A stretch of 64,000 nt of DNA from Mesorhizobium sp. Lineage in GTDB: Bacteria; Pseudomonadota; Alphaproteobacteria; Rhizobiales; Rhizobiaceae. Where the stretch lies: the NCBI GenBank assembly GCA_004017275.1, contig SAKE01000006.1, forward strand, positions 82,662-146,661, read 5' to 3'. Below the pieces are notes generated by a model. It did no database searches. It saw only the letters and a list, made by a program, of their open reading frames with translations, and was not told the origin of the DNA. Every line of letters begins with the position of its first letter. Within the stretch, counting starts at the first letter, position 1. Positions 1 through 7,574 of this stretch are shown piece by piece. The position numbers were made by a program, and so were the translations under genes.

Positions 1-229
1 AAGCCGGCCGCCGCGTTCTTCGCCAATCGGCCATGACGTGACATCTCGACGTGGCGTGCACCTTCCTGCGCGTGAAAATCGATGAAACATGCTGATTTCG
101 TTGCCGGAACAGCGTCGGCATGGACTTTGGTCACCTCTCCAAGGCAGAATGCGCCGCTCGCCCGTTGATTGATTGGTCGCCTGCGGCTAACGATCACGGC
201 AAGGTTGATGAACGGACAGAGGGACCCGC
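1..229. other. Left edge, no recognisable gene
   Basis: I recognise no gene or RNA here. A minus-strand start codon near position 34 could open a gene running off the left edge, but only about eleven codons are visible and they match nothing I know. A short plus-strand frame from 120 overlaps the start of the next gene in another frame and looks spurious. The AGAGGG at about 218-223 is the ribosome-binding site of the gene that starts at 230. Confidence 0.4.
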
Positions 230-1378
230 TTGGACGCGATCGAAAAAGCGATCCGGAACGCCTTGGAGAAGGGCAACGCCGAGGACCGCGCGTACCGCGA
301 AAAGGTCTATCGCGCCGCTTTTGCCGCGCTTGATCGCGCGCTCCAGGCCAATCCAACCGTGACCGTGGAAGTCGCCATCAAGCGCCGCAAGGCGATCCAG
401 GCGAAGATCACCGAAATCGAATCCGAGTTCCTGCCGGCCGTGCCGGATGTCGGCCCGCAAGGCGATGCACCGGCGGTCGAGCTTGGTGCGGACTCCGCGC
501 CCGCGGTTGAGACTGGCCAACAGGCACCGTCGCCCGATGTCGTCGTCGAGGGGCCTGTGCAATCCGCCCGACCCGCCGACGACACGCCGCGCTCGCGCGT
601 GCTGCCCGTCGTTCCCGACATCATGCCGGACGCCACGCTTCCCGACGCTCCGTCCATCGACATGTCGGCTCCCACTTCGGCCGGCACCGCGGCCGAAGTC
701 GCGGCCGATCGCGATGAACGACGCATTCGGGGGCGTCGCCTGCCGCTGACCGCCATCTTCCTGACCGTGACGCTGCTTGCCGCTGTCGGCATCGGCCTGT
801 TCTTCGCCGTGCAGACCGGCGTCTTCAAGACGTCGGCGCAGCTTGACACCGCCCCGCCGCAAGCGCCGCCGACCGTCGGCGACGACGATTTCACACCGGC
901 CGATGGCGGCCCGGCAAAGCCCGGTGCCGAGGATCAGGCGCGCGACTGGATCAATGTGTTTTCGCCGACCGATGCGTCGCATGTCAGCGCACCGTCGGAT
1001 GCCAAGGCCGAGGTGATGAAGGACGATACCGGTTCGTTCCTGCGCATCCGTTCGGGCGCGTCCGGTTCGGCAATCAGCTTCGATGTCGGGCAAGGCGTGC
1101 TGGAAAAGCTCGCCGGCAAGCATGCCGTGTTCGACATCATTGCCCGCTCCGAGGAAGGCAAGGAGACGCAGATGTCCGTCGACTGCAATTTCGGCGAACT
1201 GGGCGACTGCGGCCGCAAGCGCTATGCCGTCGGCCAGCAGCAGAACGAATATCTGTTCGACGTGCAGTTCCCCGACAAGCGCCCGGGCTCGGCCGGCACG
1301 ATCGCCATCAATTCCGACTTCGACAAGCAGGGCAAGGCCGCGGACATCTACGAGATCCGGGTTTCGGTCGAACCGTAA
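230..1378 (+). CDS. Membrane-anchored protein of unknown function
   Basis: Function not recognised. The 382-residue product has a charged, probably helical N-terminal part (residues 1-67), a long Pro/Ala/Val-rich linker (68-165), an RRIRGRR stop-transfer cluster, one strong membrane segment (171-194) and a C-terminal domain (about 235-382). The last, with its alternating hydrophobic pattern and two cysteines, resembles a beta-sandwich and would lie in the periplasm if the positive cluster is cytoplasmic. The start is TTG at 230 with an AGAGGG seven bases upstream; no better ATG lies nearby. It stands alone, convergent with the DNA ligase gene. The topology is inferred; it could be a sensor or envelope-tethering protein. 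Confidence 0.75.
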   Translation: MDAIEKAIRNALEKGNAEDRAYREKVYRAAFAALDRALQANPTVTVEVAIKRRKAIQAKITEIESEFLPAVPDVGPQGDAPAVELGADSAPAVETGQQAPSPDVVVEGPVQSARPADDTPRSRVLPVVPDIMPDATLPDAPSIDMSAPTSAGTAAEVAADRDERRIRGRRLPLTAIFLTVTLLAAVGIGLFFAVQTGVFKTSAQLDTAPPQAPPTVGDDDFTPADGGPAKPGAEDQARDWINVFSPTDASHVSAPSDAKAEVMKDDTGSFLRIRSGASGSAISFDVGQGVLEKLAGKHAVFDIIARSEEGKETQMSVDCNFGELGDCGRKRYAVGQQQNEYLFDVQFPDKRPGSAGTIAINSDFDKQGKAADIYEIRVSVEP

Positions 1379-1394
1379 GGGCGCCGGACAAGGT

Positions 1395-2996
1395 CTAGCG
1401 GTCGAGCAGCGCCTGCAGCGTCTCGATGCGGTCGGCCTCGTTGGCCGGCTTGTCCCAGCGCAATCGTGAAATGCGGGGAAAGCGCATGGCGACGCCGGAT
1501 TTGTGCCGGGTCGAGCGGTTGAGCCCCTCGAAGGCGACTTCCAGCACCAGGCCGTTGTCGCGGTCGGCGCGCACCGAGCGCACCGGGCCGAAGCGTTCGA
1601 CCGTGTTGTCGCGGACATATTTGTCTATCTGCTTCAGCTCCTCGTCGGTAAAGCCGAAATACGCCTTGCCGACCGGCACCAGCTGCTCCTCGCCTTCGGC
1701 ACCCGACCAGACGCCGAACGTGTAGTCCGAATAGAAGCTGGAGCGCTTGCCGTGGCCGCGCTGCGCATACATCAGCACCGCGTCCACCGTGTGCGGATCG
1801 CGCTTCCACTTGAACCACGGACCTTTCGGCCGCCCGGCGACATAGGCTGAATCCCAGCGCTTCAGCATCACGCCCTCGATGATTGGATGAGGTGGCGCCC
1901 GTCGCAATTCCTCCAGCGCCTGCCAGTCCGGGAAGGCGACGAACGGTGACAGGTCGAAACGGCTCGGGTCGAGCGTCCCGGCGAAGCTTTCGAGGCGGGC
2001 GCGCCGCTCGCGAAACGGCAGCGCGCGCAAATCCTCGCCGCCGATCTGCAGCACATCGTAGCATCGCATGAAGGCCGGGTACTGCTGCTGCATCTTCAGT
2101 GTCACCGTCTTGCGGTTCAGCCGTTGCTGCAGATCCGAGAAGGTTCCTGTTGCTTGGCGGGGATCGCCGACCAGCAATTCGCCGTCCAGCGTCGCGGAAA
2201 ACTGCATGGCCTCAGTGAGGTCCGGAAAGGCGCCTGAAACATCGTCGCCGGTGCGCGAATAAAGCCGGTGGATGCCGCCTTCGGCCACCGCCTGGACGCG
2301 GATGCCGTCCCATTTCCATTCGGCCGCATAATCCGTCGGATCGAGCTTTTCGAGATCTCCGTCACCGACCGGGTTCGACAGCATCACCGGGCGGAACAGC
2401 GCCATCGCCGTATTCCTCGGCTTTTCGGCCTTGCCTTCCAGCCAGGCGAACAGCGCCGTGTAAGGTGGTGACAGCCCGTGCCAAAGCTCCTCGATCTCGG
2501 TGATATCGACCGTGCCGAAATCCGCCAGCGCCTGTTTGGCCAGCCGCGCCGACACGCCGATGCGCAGCCCGCCGGTGACCAGCTTGATGATGGCAAAGCG
2601 GGCCGAGATGCCGGCGCTGTCGAGCAGCCCTGCCAGCACCTTGGGTCCGTCGGAGCGGCTTGCCGCCTGCAGCTTGGCGACGACCTCGCCAAGCGTCGGC
2701 TCGCGGTTCGGGATATTTCCGGGCGTTTGCGGCCAGACCAGCGACACCGTTTCAGCCAAATCGCCGACATAGTCGTAGGAATAGCCGAACAGCACCGGAT
2801 CCATGCGTTCGGTGACCAGAATGCGCAGCATCGCCGGCTTGACCGCGGCAATGTTGAGATCGCCGGTGATGGCAGCCAGCGCCAGCCCGCGATCGGGATC
2901 CTCCACGGTGCGGAAATAGTCGGTCAGCAAGGTCAGCTTGCCGTTGCGCGACGGCGTCAGCACCAGGCGGTCGAGAAGTTCGGCGAAGCGGTTCAT
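1395..2996 (-). CDS. ATP-dependent DNA ligase (ligase/exonuclease pair)
   Basis: A 533-residue ATP-dependent ligase that would seal nicks using a covalent AMP-lysine intermediate. An N-terminal helical DNA-binding domain (about 1-200) precedes the nucleotidyltransferase core. The adenylation motif KWDG lies at 228-231 with K228 the nucleophile, followed by the SRTGDD motif near 247 and a C-terminal OB fold containing KWKRDP. Order and length fit the bacterial family described in Pseudomonas and Agrobacterium as tied to cisplatin-type damage response. ATG at 2996 is preferred to one five codons upstream because it gives the typical N-terminus MNRFAELLDRL. The partner exonuclease lies upstream on the same strand; a palindromic repeat separates them. 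The family is clear, the in vivo role inferred. Confidence 0.92.
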   Translation of the reverse strand: MNRFAELLDRLVLTPSRNGKLTLLTDYFRTVEDPDRGLALAAITGDLNIAAVKPAMLRILVTERMDPVLFGYSYDYVGDLAETVSLVWPQTPGNIPNREPTLGEVVAKLQAASRSDGPKVLAGLLDSAGISARFAIIKLVTGGLRIGVSARLAKQALADFGTVDITEIEELWHGLSPPYTALFAWLEGKAEKPRNTAMALFRPVMLSNPVGDGDLEKLDPTDYAAEWKWDGIRVQAVAEGGIHRLYSRTGDDVSGAFPDLTEAMQFSATLDGELLVGDPRQATGTFSDLQQRLNRKTVTLKMQQQYPAFMRCYDVLQIGGEDLRALPFRERRARLESFAGTLDPSRFDLSPFVAFPDWQALEELRRAPPHPIIEGVMLKRWDSAYVAGRPKGPWFKWKRDPHTVDAVLMYAQRGHGKRSSFYSDYTFGVWSGAEGEEQLVPVGKAYFGFTDEELKQIDKYVRDNTVERFGPVRSVRADRDNGLVLEVAFEGLNRSTRHKSGVAMRFPRISRLRWDKPANEADRIETLQALLDR

Positions 2997-3034
2997 GGCT
3001 GGATGCACCATGCCAGCAGCGAAAGTCGGCGCGC

Positions 3035-3196
3035 GGCGCCCCCCTCTGGCCTGCCGGCCATCTCCCCCTCAAGGGGGGAGATTGGATGTCGCCGTCGCTT
3101 TCGCGAATCTCCGGCGTTGCTGAAGAAGCGCCGGCGGCAAAACTGCCAATCTCCCCCCTTGAGGGGGAGATGTCCGGCAGGACAGAGGGGGGCGCC
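3035..3196. repeat. Palindromic intergenic element, family A copy 1
   Basis: Two arms of about 51 nt (3035-3085 and 3146-3196) are near-perfect inverted copies. Each carries a nested CATCTCCCCCTCAAGGGGGG-type palindrome, a CTGCCGGCC block and an outer GGCGCCCCCCTCT end. The roughly 60-nt centre contains GCTTTCGCGAAT. Sister copies lie at 24725-24886 and 31877-32036. It separates the exonuclease from the downstream ligase. It resembles the intergenic mosaic elements known from rhizobia. Confidence 0.9.
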
Positions 3197-3237
3197 GTCG
3201 AACTCGGCGTTGGCGATTGGCAGGTCAAAAAGCGCCA

Positions 3238-4248
3238 TCAATCGCCCTCGTCCTCGTACCCCACCAGATGCAGCGGTCGCGCGGCGATGCCTTCGAGTTC
3301 GCACCAGCGCACCAGCGCTTCCTCGCGGCCATGCGTCACCCAGATCTCCTCGGCTCCGGTCTCCTTGATCGTGGCGGTCAGCTCGTCCCAGTCGGCGTGG
3401 TCGGAGATGATCAACGGCAGCTCGACGCCGCCCTGCTTGGCGCGCTGGCGGATGCGCATCCAGCCTGACGCGAAGCACGAGATCGGATCGGGAAAGCGCC
3501 GCGCCCAGCGATCGGCGAAGGCCGATGGCGGGCCGACGACGATGGCGCCTGCGAAGTCTTGCCTGCCGCCGCTTTCGACGGTAGCCGGCTCCAACGGTCC
3601 GAGGTCTATGCCCTGGCTCTGATAGTACTCGCTGAGCTTGGCCAGCGCGCCATGGATATAGATCGGCTTGCAGTGGCCGGCATCGCGCAACAGCCGCATC
3701 ACCCGCTGCGCCTTGCCCAGCGCATAGGCGCCGACCAGATGCGAGCGCTCAGGAAATTGCGCCGCCGATTTCAGCAGGCGGGCGATCTCTTCCTTGTCGG
3801 GTGGATGGCGAAAAACCGGCAGGCCGAAGGTCGCTTCGGTGATGAACACATCGCACGGGATTGGCTCGAACGGCGCGCAGGTCGCGTCCCTCTGCCGCTT
3901 GTAGTCGCCGGAAGCGACGATGCGCGTGCCCTGATGCTCGACCGATATCTGCGCCGAGCCCAGCACATGGCCGGCTGGATGGAAGCTGACGTTGACGCCG
4001 TTGAGGACAATTGTCTCGCCGAACCGGGCCGCTTGCGTCGTTCCGGCAAAATCCTCGCCGTAGCGCAGGCCCATAATGTCGAGAGTCTGCTGCGTGGCCA
4101 GCACCGAGCGATGGCCGGAGCGCGCATGGTCGGAATGGCCGTGCGTGATCAACGCCCGGTTCACCGGCCGCACCGGGTCGATGAAGAAATCGCCCGGCGG
4201 GCAATAAAGGCCCTCGGGCCGGGGATGAAGCAGGTCGCTGGCGCGCAT
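3238..4248 (-). CDS. Ligase-associated DNA-damage-response exonuclease
   Basis: A 336-residue metallo-beta-lactamase-fold nuclease of the beta-CASP/SNM1-like type, typically encoded beside the ATP-dependent ligase. The metal-binding motif HGHSDH is at residues 36-41 and is followed by further conserved histidines and aspartates, including PAGHVLGSAQ and SGDYK. The start is taken at ATG 4248, which gives MRASDLLHPRPEGLY; a longer frame reaching 4356 would run into the divergent methyltransferase gene. The ligase lies downstream beyond repeat A1, so both could be one transcript. In other bacteria the pair often comes with a large Lhr-type helicase and a phosphoesterase; neither is in this window. 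Confidence 0.9.
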   Translation of the reverse strand: MRASDLLHPRPEGLYCPPGDFFIDPVRPVNRALITHGHSDHARSGHRSVLATQQTLDIMGLRYGEDFAGTTQAARFGETIVLNGVNVSFHPAGHVLGSAQISVEHQGTRIVASGDYKRQRDATCAPFEPIPCDVFITEATFGLPVFRHPPDKEEIARLLKSAAQFPERSHLVGAYALGKAQRVMRLLRDAGHCKPIYIHGALAKLSEYYQSQGIDLGPLEPATVESGGRQDFAGAIVVGPPSAFADRWARRFPDPISCFASGWMRIRQRAKQGGVELPLIISDHADWDELTATIKETGAEEIWVTHGREEALVRWCELEGIAARPLHLVGYEDEGD

Positions 4249-4354
4249 AACCCCCAAGATAGGATATAATTCCGCTGCGGGAAGCCTGTTGTAAGCGACT
4301 GCTGACTCCCGCATAAAGCACCGCCGGCTTGATCCGCCGACAGGACCCCTCGCC

Positions 4355-5272
4355 ATGAAACCGCTTCAGGCTTCGTCCGGCGATTTGAACGCCGATCGCC
4401 GTGCCGATTATGCCGAGATGCTCTTTGCCTCGGGCGATCACGCCCAAGCGGCCGAACTCCTGCTCGGCGCGCTGGAACTGGCACCGCAATGGGCGATGGG
4501 CTGGTTTCGCCTTGGTGAGATGCAGGAGACATCAGGCAGGGTCGACCTCGCCGCGCAGGCCTGGACGATGTCGCTGCAACTCGATCCGGCGGATCGTCAA
4601 GGCGCTGCTCTGAACCTGCAATTGATCGGCAAGGCACCGGCGGTCGACGCGCTCCCCAACGCCTTCGTCGAGACACTGTTCGACCACTATGCCGAGAGCT
4701 TCGATGAATCCCTGGTCGACAGGCTGGAATACCGGCTGCCTGAGGTGCTCGATCGGGCCATTCGAGCGGCAAGGCCCGGCCGCTTCGCGCTGGCGATCGA
4801 TCTTGGCTGCGGCACCGGCCTGATGGGGCAGAGGCTGCGGCCGATCGTCGATCGGCTGGAGGGATATGACATTTCGGCCAGGATGCTGAGAAAGGCGCGG
4901 GCCAAGGGCGCCTATGATTTCCTTGATAAGGCCGATCTGCAGGATTTTGTTCATGCCGGTCCGAAAGCCGATCTGGTGACGGTGGCCGATGTTTTCATCT
5001 ATGTCGGGGCACTGAGCGGCGTTGTGAAGACGATTGCCAGCTTGCTGGCCAGGGATGGCCTGTTCGCGTTTTCCGTCGAGACGCTGGCTGGCGATGGCGA
5101 TTTTGTGCTGCTGCCGTCGCGCCGGTACGCGCATGCGCAACACTACGTGCGCGACGTCCTGGCCGCCAACGGGTTTTCGATCCTGTCACTGGAACCAACC
5201 GTGATCCGGCAGGATCGTGGGCAACCCGTCAGCGGGTTGGTCGTTGTGGCTAGGGCTCCGAACTCAGCTTAA
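4355..5272 (+). CDS. TPR-containing SAM-dependent methyltransferase
   Basis: A 305-residue protein with two recognisable parts. Residues 15-90 look like two TPR helix pairs (alternating Ala/Leu/Gly with LAPQWAMGW and LDPADRQ). Residues 100-305 form a class I methyltransferase with the SAM-binding motif DLGCGTG at 149-155, an acidic second strand (EGYDIS) and ADVFIYVG further on. This layout matches predicted TPR/methyltransferase proteins common in alphaproteobacteria; the substrate is unknown. The gene is divergent from the exonuclease with about 106 nt between start codons, so both promoters should lie in 4249-4354. Confidence 0.85.
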   Translation: MKPLQASSGDLNADRRADYAEMLFASGDHAQAAELLLGALELAPQWAMGWFRLGEMQETSGRVDLAAQAWTMSLQLDPADRQGAALNLQLIGKAPAVDALPNAFVETLFDHYAESFDESLVDRLEYRLPEVLDRAIRAARPGRFALAIDLGCGTGLMGQRLRPIVDRLEGYDISARMLRKARAKGAYDFLDKADLQDFVHAGPKADLVTVADVFIYVGALSGVVKTIASLLARDGLFAFSVETLAGDGDFVLLPSRRYAHAQHYVRDVLAANGFSILSLEPTVIRQDRGQPVSGLVVVARAPNSA

Positions 5273-5342
5273 CAAATGACCTGACGACCAGTTCTTGTCG
5301 GCAGCCTTTGTGCCGGTAGCTTCTCATGATAGGAATTTTTTC

Positions 5343-5372
5343 TTGACTCGCTGCCGTCAGCTATGGTATATA
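5343..5372 (+). promoter_or_regulatory. Sigma-70-like promoter in front of a short unit
   Basis: TTGACT at 5343-5348 and TATATA at 5367-5372 are separated by 18 nt, a good match to housekeeping promoters of alphaproteobacteria. Transcription would begin near 5379, only about 25 nt before a strong terminator. The next annotated gene begins 270 nt downstream. Confidence 0.6.
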
Positions 5373-5378
5373 TTTGCC

Positions 5379-5428
5379 TATGGTGCTGATTTGCGCCAGT
5401 GACCCGCCGCACAGGCGGGTTTTCGTTT
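5379..5428 (+). ncRNA. Candidate short RNA or leader ending in a terminator
   Basis: The predicted transcript from the promoter at 5343-5372 runs about 50 nt into a rho-independent terminator. The terminator stem is CCCGCC (5403-5408) and GGCGGG (5414-5419) with a five-base loop, followed by TTTTCGTTT. A 16-codon frame starts at ATG 5380 (MVLICASDPPHRRVFV) and stops in the terminator, but without room for a ribosome-binding site. It may be a small RNA, a leaderless micro-ORF or an attenuated leader for the lipoprotein gene at 5642. I match it to no named RNA family. Confidence 0.4.
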
Positions 5429-5641
5429 GATACTCCGTCAGCCAACGCGCCGGCGAAGGCTCCGAAGGAACCCGTTAACCCGAGTTCGTAGCCCTGTCGT
5501 TGTGGCAGGCAAGCTGCCGGCGGCTTGAGGGGCCGTCGCCGCCTCGCAAACATTCTTGCTGTGAAAAAGTCCGATTTGCATGCGCGACTGATATTTGCGA
5601 TCTGGTCGCGTCAGGGCGGGATATCACGAGGAGCATAGTCG
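5429..5641. other. Intergenic stretch without recognised gene
   Basis: About 210 nt between the candidate short RNA and the lipoprotein gene. I see GC-rich local inverted repeats (for example around 5506-5545) but no tRNA fold, no known riboswitch and no coding frame. The end carries the ribosome-binding site ACGAGGAG for the lipoprotein gene. Confidence 0.4.
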
Positions 5642-6001
5642 ATGCGCTGGAACATGATTGTCTTGGCCTCTTGCCTGCTGACCGCCGGCTGCGCGGGCAA
5701 CTCGATGGCCGAGAGGCAGGACGCCGACATACAGTCTTCCCTGCAGTATGACACCGTGCCGTGCGACAAGTTGCTGGCGCAGCGCAACGGGTTGGCGCAG
5801 CAATACAACCTGTCGACGAAGGCCAAACCGACCTTCTCCAATCCGGCGATGGGCTTCGGCCCGTTTACCCCGGACATGCGCTCCAAGGCCAAGCGCGATA
5901 CCGACAAGGTGACCGGCGAGATCGATGCCATGAACCGGTCGATCGATCGCCGCCAGTGCGGCCAGCCGGACAAGCAGAAGAAGTTGGCGCTGCCTGGCTG
6001 A
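5642..6001 (+). CDS. Small predicted lipoprotein of unknown function
   Basis: A 119-residue product with a short positively charged N-terminus, a hydrophobic stretch and the lipobox LTAGC, so it should be lipidated on Cys17 after signal-peptidase II cleavage. The mature part is polar, has two further cysteines (in TVPCDKL and RRQCGQ) and a likely amphipathic helix near residues 80-105. A GAGGAG lies about nine bases upstream of ATG 5642. I do not recognise the family; the location in the envelope is inferred from the lipobox. The following kinase gene begins 63 nt later on the same strand. Confidence 0.75.
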   Translation: MRWNMIVLASCLLTAGCAGNSMAERQDADIQSSLQYDTVPCDKLLAQRNGLAQQYNLSTKAKPTFSNPAMGFGPFTPDMRSKAKRDTDKVTGEIDAMNRSIDRRQCGQPDKQKKLALPG

Positions 6002-6064
6002 AGATCCGAGGCCGCCACGGGTCGAGAATCGCAGACAACAAACCACCTTGTAGGGCACGATCGG

Positions 6065-6592
6065 ATGCATCTCTCGGAGCTCGGGGACCGCATATGTATC
6101 TTGGGGCCGTCCAACAGTGGGAAGTCGACCCTCGCCGACGCGATTGCCCGCAAGCGTGGTCTGGCGACTGTTCACCTCGATCAGCTCTTCCATCTCCCGA
6201 ACACGGATTGGGAAGCGCGCCCAAGGGACGAATTCATTGCCTTGCATGACGCCGCTATCGCCGGCGAGCGTTGGGTGATGGATGGAAACTATTCGGTTTG
6301 CATGCCCCAACGCTTTCTGCGAGCGACGGGACTGATCCTATTGGATATTTCGACATCGACAAGTCTGCTGAGCTATATCAGGCGAACGCTGTTCGAGAGA
6401 GAAAGGCGCGGTGCCTTGGAGGGCGGGCACGACAGCATCAAATGGGACATGATCCGCCATATTGCCGTGACCACACCGAAAAATCGCAACCGGTACCGAG
6501 CAATGCTTGAACAAGTCGATCTGCCAAAGGTGCAGTTATCGTCACGGCAAGCAGTCAAGAAATGCTTCCGGGACTGGGACCTGGCCCGATAA
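6065..6592 (+). CDS. P-loop kinase, FlaR/adenylate-kinase-like
   Basis: A 175-residue single-domain nucleotide-binding protein. The Walker A motif GPSNSGKS is at residues 14-21, followed by a helix and the HLDQLFHLPNTDW segment typical of proteins called 'DNA topology modulation protein FlaR' or adenylate-kinase-like P-loop kinases. An RRTLFERER lid-type arginine cluster lies near residue 110. The phosphate acceptor is unknown, and the FlaR name rests on old Bacillus annotation. The C-terminus ends just before the convergent reductase gene, with only 13 nt between the stop codons. Confidence 0.75.
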   Translation: MHLSELGDRICILGPSNSGKSTLADAIARKRGLATVHLDQLFHLPNTDWEARPRDEFIALHDAAIAGERWVMDGNYSVCMPQRFLRATGLILLDISTSTSLLSYIRRTLFERERRGALEGGHDSIKWDMIRHIAVTTPKNRNRYRAMLEQVDLPKVQLSSRQAVKKCFRDWDLAR

Positions 6593-6605
6593 GACCCTGT
6601 TCTGG

Positions 6606-7547
6606 CTAATACCCCGCCTTGCGGTCCACCAGATTGTCGAGCTTCTCGCCGCGCTCGAAGGCGTCCATCTGGCGCAGCATGATTGGCGCTAAGTGGACGG
6701 GATCGGAAGTCGCCGCTGCATGAGGCGTCACGAATACTTTTGGATGTCCCCACAGCGGACTGGTCTTCGGCAGCGGTTCGACCTCGAACACGTCGAGGCT
6801 CGCTTCCTTCAGCGTGCCGTCGTTCAGTGCCCGCAAAATGTCGGCGTCCTTCTGCAGGCGGCCGCGTCCGGCATTGATCAGCACCGAGCCGCCGAGACCG
6901 TTGCGCTTGCGCAATTCCTTGAGCACGCCATAGTTGATGATGCCCCTGGTGTCCGGCGTCAGCGGCAAAAGCACCACAAGTATGTCGGTCGCCTTGAGGA
7001 AGGGAATAAGTCCGGCCTCGCCGGAATAGGTCGCGACGCCTTCCATGGCCTTGTCGCTGCGCGACCAGCCATTGACGGCAAAGCCGAGCGATAGCAGCAC
7101 CGAGGCCGCGGCGCGACCGAGACTGCCGAGGCCCATGATGCCGACCGAAATGTCACCGGCCGGCCTTTGCTGCGGTTCGTGCCAGATCTTCTTCAACTGC
7201 TGCGACCGGTAGAGCAGGCCCTGGCGGTGATGGTCGAGCACCCGCCAGACGACATATTCGGTCATATACTGGGTCAGGTTGTCGGCGACGACCTTGACGA
7301 TCGGCACATCCGGCAGGCCGGGATCGGCGAAGATATGGTCGACACCCGCGCCGATCGAGAAGATGGCACGCAGATTGGGCAGTGAGGACAAAAGGTTGGG
7401 TTTCTGCTTCCACACCACGGCATAGGTGATCGAGGGGTCGCTGGCGCCGTCCGGCTCCAGCACCACCTCGCGTTCGGCCGACAGGAGCTCGCGCCAGCGC
7501 TGCGGATGAAAGCCGGTGACGGCAAGCAGGATGCGGCCTTTTTCCAT
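6606..7547 (-). CDS. ghrA: Glyoxylate/hydroxypyruvate reductase A
   Basis: A 313-residue D-2-hydroxyacid dehydrogenase predicted to reduce glyoxylate or hydroxypyruvate with NAD(P)H in the cytoplasm. The Rossmann motif GLGSLG is at 139-144, and the family's catalytic set is present: Arg in INAGRG, Glu in FEVEP and His in TPHAAA. Length and the WSRS segment after the Rossmann fold (an arginine often linked to NADPH preference) fit the GhrA group. It begins 27 nt after the Yej-type ATPase gene on the same strand and is probably the last gene of that transcript; a metabolic link to peptide import is not obvious. Confidence 0.88.
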   Translation of the reverse strand: MEKGRILLAVTGFHPQRWRELLSAEREVVLEPDGASDPSITYAVVWKQKPNLLSSLPNLRAIFSIGAGVDHIFADPGLPDVPIVKVVADNLTQYMTEYVVWRVLDHHRQGLLYRSQQLKKIWHEPQQRPAGDISVGIMGLGSLGRAAASVLLSLGFAVNGWSRSDKAMEGVATYSGEAGLIPFLKATDILVVLLPLTPDTRGIINYGVLKELRKRNGLGGSVLINAGRGRLQKDADILRALNDGTLKEASLDVFEVEPLPKTSPLWGHPKVFVTPHAAATSDPVHLAPIMLRQMDAFERGEKLDNLVDRKAGY

Positions 7548-7574
7548 TGCGGTCTGTTAGTCCCTTTTAAGCAA

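Noticed and set aside
5430..5640. A tRNA or known riboswitch before the lipoprotein gene
   Set aside because: No cloverleaf, acceptor CCA end or known aptamer core could be drawn.
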